Under the pieces are notes generated by a model that was not told the origin of the DNA, ran no database searches, and worked only from the letters and a program-made list of their open reading frames with translations. The position numbers and the translations under genes were made by a program. Below are positions 45,728 to 53,700 of a stretch of 64,000 nucleotides of DNA, one piece after another (the first letter of the stretch is position 1; the number at the start of each line of letters is the position of its first letter). Source of the DNA: a virus. The stretch lies in IMG/VR virus record IMGVR_UViG_3300022682_000016, positions 26,313 through 90,312 of that record, one strand, 5' to 3'.

Positions 45728-46426
45728 TTATTTCAGCGAAGTTTCAGGTGGAGTTGGGACATTTCTAATAGTGTCTATATCCACAGTGTTAATCTTCATA
45801 TATTGACGCCACTCTGATCGGATAGGAAGTGTTAGAGGTATTCTATAAACTTCTCCACCCACATTTGTTCCGGTTACCCGAGTAGCGTTTGCAAAACGTA
45901 TCCTAGCCTGATCAATAATCATTTGCTTAGTTTGTAAACGATTAGGGATATACTGCATAATTCCTAAGAATACCAAATCGGCAAGTTCGTGAACACTGGA
46001 TTTTCCAGAATCGTATATCTCCAATGTTGTATTCATAAGCACCTGACCGCCATATACATCAAATATCTCATCACCATAAGTATCTTTACCTATCCGATTA
46101 CCTAAACTTATCGGCATAGACTCGGCAGGCATTGATTTAACAACAATTTGAGGAAGTCCTATAGTATCAGGAGTAAATTCATCTAAAACTGTTACTTGTT
46201 TATGAACTTTACCTAATCTCGTATTGAGTGCCTTAGTAAGATCATTGGATTGAAAATAATCTTGAAGAACTGTTATTAAGTAATCAGATACCTGATAGGA
46301 CAGACCAAAAATGAAAGTGGTGCTATAATAATTATTAACATCTGACCGATCGTCTCCAGTAGTGTTTATTTTAGTTACTAAAGTATCTCCAGCTAATCCA
46401 CTGGCTGGAAATTGATTAATAGCCAT
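45728..46426 (-). CDS. Probable tail terminator/completion protein, 232 aa
   Basis: Directly upstream of the sheath gene. The central region (GLPQIVVKSMPAES, then VLMNTTLEIYDSGKSSVHEL, ADLVFLGIM) resembles proteins that cap the tail and join it to the neck in SPO1- and T4-like phages (T4 gp15 position). Mixed alpha/beta, no enzyme motif. GGAGATTACC lies ahead of the ATG. The call rests on order plus weak resemblance. Confidence 0.5.
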   Translation of the reverse strand: MAINQFPASGLAGDTLVTKINTTGDDRSDVNNYYSTTFIFGLSYQVSDYLITVLQDYFQSNDLTKALNTRLGKVHKQVTVLDEFTPDTIGLPQIVVKSMPAESMPISLGNRIGKDTYGDEIFDVYGGQVLMNTTLEIYDSGKSSVHELADLVFLGIMQYIPNRLQTKQMIIDQARIRFANATRVTGTNVGGEVYRIPLTLPIRSEWRQYMKINTVDIDTIRNVPTPPETSLK

Positions 46427-46429
46427 AAA

Positions 46430-46855
46430 TTAGGTAATCTCCGTAGGAGGTGTTCCAGACCAGCCACTATCATTTGCCAATATGTATGTAATAATCGAAT
46501 TTATCTTATCTTTTAAAGTAGTGCTATCATTCTCAGAACAGGCTAATTCGTCCCCACCTAATTTTGGTAAAACAACAAATCTACTATAACCAGTTACTAT
46601 CTGAGGACGAAGTCCGGCTCTATAAGCCACCACTACATAAGTCCCATAAGAAACATCGGCAAAAGTATACTGTCCATCACCCTCTTCTGTAGCTGATATC
46701 GTATCCCCATCAGAATCAGTAGCTCGGGTACCTGTTATGGTATAATCGCTATTAACAGTTATTGGGTATTCGTACAGATGTAGGGTAAGGTCTTCCTGAC
46801 CGTACCTGGTGTATCGATCCTCAATTGCTACTGTAAAACGTGTTCTTGCTGCCAT
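46430..46855 (-). CDS. Hypothetical protein with transthyretin-like beta fold, 141 aa
   Basis: The strand sequence YTFADVSYGTYVVVAYRAG is typical of carboxypeptidase-regulatory/prealbumin-like beta-sandwich domains. The C-terminal helix is short. Three bases separate it from the tail terminator gene. A TTGGAGA ribosome site precedes the ATG. Probably a small neck or tail decoration protein; the function is not known. Confidence 0.55.
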   Translation of the reverse strand: MAARTRFTVAIEDRYTRYGQEDLTLHLYEYPITVNSDYTITGTRATDSDGDTISATEEGDGQYTFADVSYGTYVVVAYRAGLRPQIVTGYSRFVVLPKLGGDELACSENDSTTLKDKINSIITYILANDSGWSGTPPTEIT

Positions 46856-46927
46856 ATTTCTCCAATTAGAGACACTATAGTCCCCTACCCTTGTATGTGG
46901 TGTTGAATTGGGTATATACTTTTTAGA

Positions 46928-47353
46928 CTAAAAACTTTGATTTTTTATTAGATTTAACAGACCTTTTTCTTTTATGTGAGATAGTATCTTCTTTAAGATA
47001 TTTTCTGGAAGGTCTGAGGAGCCTAACTCTTTATAAGGTTTGTACACAGGTTCTTTTATTGATGTATGCTCAATATCATCAATAGACATGGATTCTGGTA
47101 AAAGAAGTCCGCTCAAATCTAAAACTAGATTAGGAATTATAAGTTCATCATCAGAAATATCTGGCAATAGTACATATAAATTTATAGAGTCATCTTTGTT
47201 AATATCGTATCTAATGTTATATTTATTATTATCAATATTTACCCAAAACGTCTTAGTTTTATATTCTTTTAGATTCTTAGATGTTTGGGTAATATTATGT
47301 CTAATAGCTTTATATACAGAGTCTTTATCAATATTAACATCTAGTTTAAACAT
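46928..47353 (-). CDS. Hypothetical protein, 141 aa
   Basis: Not recognised. AT-rich, Lys/Asp/Ile-rich, with beta strands then a helical end (ENILKKILSHIKEKGLLNL). It lacks a Shine-Dalgarno sequence and differs in base composition from its structural neighbours. It stands between a neck/tail block and the surface-protein block, with about 90-base and 72-base gaps on either side. Confidence 0.5.
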   Translation of the reverse strand: MFKLDVNIDKDSVYKAIRHNITQTSKNLKEYKTKTFWVNIDNNKYNIRYDINKDDSINLYVLLPDISDDELIIPNLVLDLSGLLLPESMSIDDIEHTSIKEPVYKPYKELGSSDLPENILKKILSHIKEKGLLNLIKNQSF

Positions 47354-47444
47354 TTTTATGTAATTAGATTATTGACCTATTATGATTTATGTAGTCAATA
47401 TGTGATGCTGTATTATCTAAACTTTCTTCTTGCATAACCTACCA

Positions 47445-48419
47445 TTAAAATCTTGCATATATTAGAGCCTGTACATTATTTAATCTTTCTTCATCTGTTA
47501 CCGGAGTTATTTCAAGCTCATAGGCTCCTCTGTCTGGAGCTGCGCCTTGTGGACGGCTGGTGCCTATTATATCTTCATCTGTTGCTGTACCCGAAGCTGC
47601 ATTAGCTAGTATTGCTTCTGATAATTCCGTCGGAGTTGCTGCTCTTGCTGACATAACTGACAGTGTATCTGATAATGCTTGAATAACTTGGTCTGTAAGA
47701 TTTGGATCTGTATCAACGACAGAATTTGTTGCGGGATTTATAAATGACAGTGTTACGTCTCCTGCACCGTAATTATAAAATGTGCAACTGTCTAAATAAT
47801 ATTCTAATGAAGCATCAATAGCAATATCAGTATCTCTAAAAACACAAAATAACGTATTATTAATTCGTATAAGCTGTTGGGGTGATTCTCCAAGAATGAT
47901 GGAAGCTTCGTTCTTAACAATAAATATAGAACAATTATTAAAACCGCCTTCAGTCTGTGACGATGGTCCACCAATAAATATGTATCTGCTGGTCAAGTAA
48001 ATCAAACAATTATTATACACTGGCCAAATAGCACCAGATGTTCCATTATTTATCTCACATAAAGTGTAATCATTTTCAAGTACAAGGTTGTCAAAGGAAA
48101 TTACTGCAGTTGTGTTCGGTATGGCCGAGTTTACTGATCGTTCATAAAATCTTCCAACTAATGTAGCGGGGGTGCTGCGTTCACTTGGGTCTGTCTGTAT
48201 GGTAATATTAAAATCATTAAACACTAAATCATCACCAGTGAGATTATAGTACTGATTGATTACGCCAAAAGATTCACCGCCTTGTACATTAAGCGTAACG
48301 TGATCCGTTAGCCCACCCATTTGGCTAACAAGAACGCTTATGGCAACAAATGCATCATCTAAAGTAGTATAATCTCCTGGTATTGCTGCCCCAGCCTTTC
48401 TGAGTGTTATAGTTGTCAT
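47445..48419 (-). CDS. Beta-helix surface protein, 324 aa
   Basis: Strand-rich with regular rungs (HVTLNVQGGESF, DFNITIQTD, VISFDNLVLEN, YNNCLIYLTS, FNNCSIFIVKN, YYLDSCTFYNYG), the pattern of a right-handed beta-helix as in pectate-lyase-like phage depolymerases and fibres. The C-terminal 90 residues are helical. It begins ten bases after the next protein, which is similar. No catalytic residues can be assigned. A host-glycan-binding or degrading role is inferred. Confidence 0.6.
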   Translation of the reverse strand: MTTITLRKAGAAIPGDYTTLDDAFVAISVLVSQMGGLTDHVTLNVQGGESFGVINQYYNLTGDDLVFNDFNITIQTDPSERSTPATLVGRFYERSVNSAIPNTTAVISFDNLVLENDYTLCEINNGTSGAIWPVYNNCLIYLTSRYIFIGGPSSQTEGGFNNCSIFIVKNEASIILGESPQQLIRINNTLFCVFRDTDIAIDASLEYYLDSCTFYNYGAGDVTLSFINPATNSVVDTDPNLTDQVIQALSDTLSVMSARAATPTELSEAILANAASGTATDEDIIGTSRPQGAAPDRGAYELEITPVTDEERLNNVQALIYARF

Positions 48420-48429
48420 AGCAATCTTT

Positions 48430-50034
48430 CTATGTTAAAACCGATTCTACAGAGGTTAAATTTGCACCTGAGTAACTATACGTTTTTGTTTCTGTTATAC
48501 TTAATTGGACATACACTGTCTCCTCAGTAGTAACTTGCTTACTACCATTATACGTAAATGTCTTCGTTGACACCAATGTTCCTTTTCCGCTGTCTGTGTA
48601 TTTCGTTGCTGTGGCTATCGTACCATCACCGTTATATGTATATTCTATGTATTCAGAAATGGCTATGCCTTTTTTCTGTTGGGCTAAATAATCTAGGGCT
48701 TTTTGTAGGGTGTCAGGAGTTATCAACCAATGCGCAAGAGTAGTCGGCGTAAATTTTGAATTACCTAGATACTGATTATATACAAAAGACCCAGATCCTT
48801 GCATAAAATTTGCAGGTAGTATGCCTATAAAATTGTCATAAGATGAATCTATTGTATCGCCGGTGCCTGTATAATAAGGGTAAAATGTGACCTGAGTTCC
48901 TGTAGCATTTTCTCTAGCAACAAATGTATTAACAGTTGTCGGAACAAACGCATCATTGGCTTGGGAATCAACATATAAAAACCTAACCTCACCGCTTGGA
49001 GTTGCCCCATCATTTGGTCCCATCGACACATTATTACCCTTAACCACAGTTTGTCCAATACCGTGGTCATTGGTGTTTGTATAAATAATATTAAATATGG
49101 AATTAAATGTGTTCCCAAAATAGCCAATGAACGTATTATTTATAATTGTATAATAAGGGATGTCATCATTAGATATATTACATAAACAAGCAACACCAAA
49201 AACATCCGTAGATAAATTTATAGAACTTCCAGCTATGTTAATGAGACAATTAGTAGCGTCCCAATAACTGTGGGTAGCAGAATCCATATTAATTAAATAC
49301 CTATCAATACCGCTATCACCGCTAAAAATAGGGAACCAATAAAAATAACAGTTATTTGTTATAAGCCTAAAAGCCCCACCAGTCCCTTTTATTAATTGTA
49401 GGTGATGTGTAGAAACACCAAAATTAACATCTATAAATCGTAAATGACAGTTTTGTAAACTAAGCGTTGTCCCACCACCTCCCTGAAATATAGCAAAGTC
49501 TGCTGGAGTAAATACACCTCCAGGGCCATCTGGTATAGACACAAAAAGCACATCTCTAAATTCGAGAGATATGTAAGACAATGTGAAAACTGGACTGGTA
49601 GTATCTTGGGGAATAGATATTCTGACAGATGCCACCACGCTATCACCGCTAGTATATTTACCTGCTTGAACGTCTTGTGGGGAATAGGCTTGTATAACAA
49701 TAGAAGTGAGGGCAGAAGCACTTGACGTTAGTGTGATTTGTCTATCAATTGTATAATCACCCGCATCCATTAATATTAGTACTGTATGGTAAGTCAAGTC
49801 TTTAGATAGCTGATTGGCCGCTTCTAAAGCATCTGGTAAGTTATCATAATCAGCCCACGTTAGATCAGACCCAACCCTTATTACATTATTTGCTTTTTCC
49901 GTACTTTCTTCAATAATAAGACCAGTTCCTGTAAATCTTGGAACTTTACCAGCAGTAGCGTTCCCACTACCGGGAACTGAGGAAAAACCTATTCGTTTAG
50001 GAAGCTCAGTATTTACAAAATCTTCAAAAGCCAT
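48430..50034 (-). CDS. Beta-helix surface protein with YD-like end, 534 aa
   Basis: The N-terminus (about 1-50) has the GKVPRFTGTGLIIEES type linker found at the start of many fibre proteins. Residues about 50-400 form beta-helix-like rungs (LILMDAGDYTIDRQITLT, DVLFVSIPDG, LQNCHLRFIDV, IINNTFIGYFG). The last 80 residues carry short YNGDG/YSGAN repeats (EYTYNGDGTIATATKY, FTYNGSKQVTTEE) like YD repeats. Its start shares one base with the stop of the polyserine gene before it. Probably an adhesin or depolymerase-type spike. Confidence 0.62.
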   Translation of the reverse strand: MAFEDFVNTELPKRIGFSSVPGSGNATAGKVPRFTGTGLIIEESTEKANNVIRVGSDLTWADYDNLPDALEAANQLSKDLTYHTVLILMDAGDYTIDRQITLTSSASALTSIVIQAYSPQDVQAGKYTSGDSVVASVRISIPQDTTSPVFTLSYISLEFRDVLFVSIPDGPGGVFTPADFAIFQGGGGTTLSLQNCHLRFIDVNFGVSTHHLQLIKGTGGAFRLITNNCYFYWFPIFSGDSGIDRYLINMDSATHSYWDATNCLINIAGSSINLSTDVFGVACLCNISNDDIPYYTIINNTFIGYFGNTFNSIFNIIYTNTNDHGIGQTVVKGNNVSMGPNDGATPSGEVRFLYVDSQANDAFVPTTVNTFVARENATGTQVTFYPYYTGTGDTIDSSYDNFIGILPANFMQGSGSFVYNQYLGNSKFTPTTLAHWLITPDTLQKALDYLAQQKKGIAISEYIEYTYNGDGTIATATKYTDSGKGTLVSTKTFTYNGSKQVTTEETVYVQLSITETKTYSYSGANLTSVESVLT

Positions 50035-52151
50035 TATACAGTCTCCTCAAGTATAACCGCTGCTTCTCCGGAAGTGTTACTGACAGCATTGGCTTGGTCT
50101 TTATTGAACCATAAGTTCCCTGTTGGATTAGCTACTCCGGTAGGTTCTGTTATAGTAAACTTATCAACCTCATTGGTTGTGTCTGTACTATAAGTAAATA
50201 TGGTTCCACCATTGGGACCACCTCCACCTTTAGATAGGTTTTCGCAAACAAGTTTGGAAGTATCATAAACCTGCGTACCTATAGAAGCTTCTCTATTTGG
50301 CCAAGCAGCTACAGTAAGGGTTCTTTGCGTAAATCCACCAAGGACATAATCCGCACCACTATTAATAACTGTTACAACTTTACCTGCCAAGTTGGTAGAG
50401 GACAGATTAGTAAATGTAAAAGTACCCTTAGTATCAGAGTCTGCCACAAGCATGGATCTTGTCCAATTACTTGGTCCCCCTGTAAACCCAGCTCCTTGCC
50501 AAGTACCTTCACCAGCTCCTAAATCATCTAAGGTAGGAGCTTCTATTAATCTTTGAGAACTTGCAATTGTTATAGAGTAAGATTCTCCAGCATTAGAGCT
50601 TCGTAGTCGTGTATATGGAGTACTAATGTTAATCACTTGATCAGAATGTGCTATGTAAACCACTGCCTGTCTTGTAGTAGAAGCTGCGTTGGTAGTTTTA
50701 GTAGCTACCACTCTAAAGTTATTAATAGATATATTATAGTTACCTGCAATACGGGTAGCTGACTTGGCAGGCTCATAAGTACTGGAATTAGCAATAGACA
50801 ATTGTGAATTTGGTGAATCGTAAGCAACTGTACCGGTACCTGTTGGGAATGAGATTGTATGATTAACAGTTACAGATTCAGAATCTTTAATAGCTTCTTG
50901 AGAAGCTGGATAATCAATATTTCCCTGAGAAATTGAGGATATTACTGGGTAGTCATTGTTAAGTTCAACAGTACCTGACGCGTCTCCTGTATGGAAATCT
51001 GTAGCCACTACATAATCACCCCAGAAATTGTTAGATTCTGCTCGACAACGGATTCTAACAGTCTGTTCAGCAATTGTTCCTGAACCCCTATCAGAAATAG
51101 TTATAGCAACTGTATGACTAGTTCCTGGAGTAAGGGATGTTGTTTGAGCCTGCGCAGCTTGATAATTAACAACCTCTACCCTATCACAAGCAACATCTGT
51201 AGTGAAGGTTATATTGAATGTATCACCCTCTTTAAGTTCTGTTTGAGAACCTGGGTAACCATCTGTAAACTGTAGATCAGTGACTTGCGCACCAGCAGCC
51301 ACAGTTACTGGAACAGTATAAGGTTCTGGATTATCCTCATGCTCTGCGGAAAGTTCAGAAGCCCCATTAAGATCAATAGCTATACTTCCTACCCAGTGTC
51401 CTTGAGAATTAAGACTTAAATCAGAAGGATCAATATCATTACCGTTTATGGAAAGTCTAGGTACATAGTGAGAATACCCAGTAAAGGCTAATACTTCCAC
51501 TGTTATAAGATCAGTATCTGTAGAAAATCCAGTTAAGGTATACCCATCCTCATAAGTCTTATCTCCAACATTACCGACACCAGTTGCGGACACATCCGTT
51601 ATAAACACGGCCCCATTAGTATCTGCCGCATCTCTCGACCTGGAAGAAGAACTACATGAAGAACTAAAACTGGAACTGTGGCTAGAACTACAACTTGAAG
51701 AACTACTAAAGTTCTCATCTGAGGAACTGGATGAGGAACTGAAGCTTGATGAACTAAAACTTGAAGAACTGAAGCTGGATGAACAGCTACTAAAACTGGA
51801 AGAACTGAAGCTGGCACTGTGAGAACTTGAGCTATATATTAGTGGAGTTCCGGTATAATCCCTTCCAACACCGATACCTGTTCTTGTAGTATATGCTTGT
51901 GGAGCCACACCACCCAAAATATTGTAAGGTCTTACAGTTGGCCATGACCCACCTTTACCAATATTAACAGCAGCAGCTGTTCCCCGAGCAATTAGATAAT
52001 CAGGAATCTCATTAGGAACACCCAAAGCTGAAGAACAGCTGGGAGAGCTACTAAATGAACTAGATGATGAGCTAGACATTGAAGAACTACAGCTACTAAA
52101 AGAACTGGATGAGAAACTACTGGAAGAAGATGAAGATGACGAACTAGCCAT
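50034..52151 (-). CDS. Polyserine and Ig-like virion surface protein, 705 aa
   Basis: Starts with a Ser run (about 3-41; DNA 52030-52145). After a short domain a second Ser/Phe/Cys tract follows (about 105-172; DNA 51636-51838), using the same FSSCSSSS blocks as the giant protein at 17130. The rest is a row of Ig-like beta domains with repeated openings (YPGSQTELKEGDTFNITF and YPASQEAIKDSESVTVNH). Its position between neck and tail genes suggests fibres on the head, neck or collar. It is coupled by one-base overlaps to both neighbours. Confidence 0.72.
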   Translation of the reverse strand: MASSSSSSSSSSFSSSSFSSCSSSMSSSSSSSFSSSPSCSSALGVPNEIPDYLIARGTAAAVNIGKGGSWPTVRPYNILGGVAPQAYTTRTGIGVGRDYTGTPLIYSSSSHSASFSSSSFSSCSSSFSSSSFSSSSFSSSSSSSDENFSSSSSCSSSHSSSFSSSCSSSSRSRDAADTNGAVFITDVSATGVGNVGDKTYEDGYTLTGFSTDTDLITVEVLAFTGYSHYVPRLSINGNDIDPSDLSLNSQGHWVGSIAIDLNGASELSAEHEDNPEPYTVPVTVAAGAQVTDLQFTDGYPGSQTELKEGDTFNITFTTDVACDRVEVVNYQAAQAQTTSLTPGTSHTVAITISDRGSGTIAEQTVRIRCRAESNNFWGDYVVATDFHTGDASGTVELNNDYPVISSISQGNIDYPASQEAIKDSESVTVNHTISFPTGTGTVAYDSPNSQLSIANSSTYEPAKSATRIAGNYNISINNFRVVATKTTNAASTTRQAVVYIAHSDQVINISTPYTRLRSSNAGESYSITIASSQRLIEAPTLDDLGAGEGTWQGAGFTGGPSNWTRSMLVADSDTKGTFTFTNLSSTNLAGKVVTVINSGADYVLGGFTQRTLTVAAWPNREASIGTQVYDTSKLVCENLSKGGGGPNGGTIFTYSTDTTNEVDKFTITEPTGVANPTGNLWFNKDQANAVSNTSGEAAVILEETV

Positions 52152-53005
52152 TACAACATACCTCCAAGAATATTATTATGTCTATGACCCTGTCTTCTAG
52201 TAGGCTCCACAATAGGTGGTGTTGAGAATCTATAAGCCATATCATATAATTGCATCTTTTCCAAATTAAAGCTTTGGGCAGTTATATACCCCTGTATCTT
52301 TCTCTGTTTTACATTACGAACTCTGAATCGTTCATTATGTTGACGTACAAGAATATCACCCTCTGTAAGGCGTGGGTAAGTAGATATAATACCTGTAGTA
52401 GGTTCATCAATAGTGATACCATTAGAGTTACCAACCAATTTTTTAGGATTTGATCTTACTCTACAGTAAACATTCTCTATAAGCTCAAATCCTCCTTTAT
52501 ACCCATGCCCCAAACATGAGGGGCAGTTTGCATCTACTTTGCGAGTACGAACATCTATACAGTCACAATATTCACCTGCCCATTTACGAACAAGAAAGTG
52601 AACAACTTCAGCAGCTGAGAATCTTGTAGGATCTAACTGCATATTTGTTCGAGAACGTATAGTGGGTGCTACAAATTGTTGTATACCGTGTAAAGGTGTT
52701 TCAAAGGTTTCAGAAAGAGATTTTGATAATGGGTACTCATCCCCATTTTGAAGAACTGGTATAACTTTATAAAACCACTGAACTTTCTGATTTGCAACTG
52801 CTTCACCAGTAAATCCCCTATCCTGAAAATAGTTTACCTGTATTATTTTACTATTTATTTTATACCAATCATTAGGATCGTCACTTCTTTCTTCTGCACG
52901 GTAAATATTGTAACCTTGAACATTTCTAACATGCATCCAAGCAAGATCTACTAAATAGTTACCAGCTTGAGTAGTTGGACGGCTAACAATAAGTTTAAAA
53001 TCCAT
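52151..53005 (-). CDS. Neck/head-completion protein with Cys cluster, 284 aa
   Basis: The first 100 residues look like a fibronectin III-type fold (YLVDLAWMHVRNVQGYNIYR). The middle carries a Cys group: CDC at about 147-149, then CPSC followed by LGHGYKGGFE. This recalls the C-x-C...CPxCxGTGxxGGY signature of phage neck proteins that join connector and tail. Overlaps the amidase and polyserine genes by one base each (TAATG). A structural zinc site is likely. Confidence 0.62.
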   Translation of the reverse strand: MDFKLIVSRPTTQAGNYLVDLAWMHVRNVQGYNIYRAEERSDDPNDWYKINSKIIQVNYFQDRGFTGEAVANQKVQWFYKVIPVLQNGDEYPLSKSLSETFETPLHGIQQFVAPTIRSRTNMQLDPTRFSAAEVVHFLVRKWAGEYCDCIDVRTRKVDANCPSCLGHGYKGGFELIENVYCRVRSNPKKLVGNSNGITIDEPTTGIISTYPRLTEGDILVRQHNERFRVRNVKQRKIQGYITAQSFNLEKMQLYDMAYRFSTPPIVEPTRRQGHRHNNILGGML

Positions 53006-53700
53006 TAGTTAGATTTCCTTTTCAGGAGTTTCGACACTGCTAGAGAAAAACACTCTTTAACAGAAAGTTCTTTTAGTATCTCATGTTTAAAATCATGTTT
53101 AGCTGTAGCTCTAACCTCATTCTCTAATCTTACTCTATATTTCTCTCTTAAGAAAACATCCCAATCAAATAATGTACCAGGATCTACTTTCATAACTGAT
53201 TTTTTCTTAATACCAAGATCTACGGCTATTTGACCAGAGATCCAATCATGGCCTACCCATTGCTCAATATGCCCTAAATTTTGATTATTAACGTAATCTT
53301 CAATAAATACTGCTAAATTAGCAAGAGATTGATATTGTGGAGTTGTGTATTTATCTCCAGCTTTACAAACCAATTCAACACCTATTGAATCATGATTAAT
53401 ATTTTCCATATACTCTGGAATAGCTATTACTGATTTTCCAGCATGCCAAGCAGTGTCCTCTAAACGAACAAGCTGCCATATATTTCCTTCACGATCAATT
53501 ATATAATGACATGAAAATTGGTATTTTGGACCTTCCTCATCAAATATCTTTAAGACGCCTTCCATATTGTAAGGATCTTGCTCATACCCCTCCATATTTT
53601 TAGCGCTTACAAAGTGTATAACACCAAATTTTATTGGTCTTTCATGTCCTTTAGTATAACTTGGGACGAAATGTTCCTGAACAGCTATTGCGGTATTCAT
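53005..53700 (-). CDS. N-acetylmuramoyl-L-alanine amidase (amidase_2/PGRP type), endolysin
   Basis: 231 residues. Zinc and catalytic positions are visible: His 29 in GVIHF, SCHYIIDREG (63-72), HAGKS (86-90), GHDWIS (150-155) and KVDPG (171-175; Asp in place of the Cys of T7 lysozyme, a usual variant). It would cut the amide bond between muramic acid and the peptide stem. The C-terminal 50 residues are basic and helical, possibly wall-binding. No holin is seen beside it. Being embedded between neck genes it may be the lysis enzyme or a virion enzyme. Confidence 0.88.
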   Translation of the reverse strand: MNTAIAVQEHFVPSYTKGHERPIKFGVIHFVSAKNMEGYEQDPYNMEGVLKIFDEEGPKYQFSCHYIIDREGNIWQLVRLEDTAWHAGKSVIAIPEYMENINHDSIGVELVCKAGDKYTTPQYQSLANLAVFIEDYVNNQNLGHIEQWVGHDWISGQIAVDLGIKKKSVMKVDPGTLFDWDVFLREKYRVRLENEVRATAKHDFKHEILKELSVKECFSLAVSKLLKRKSN

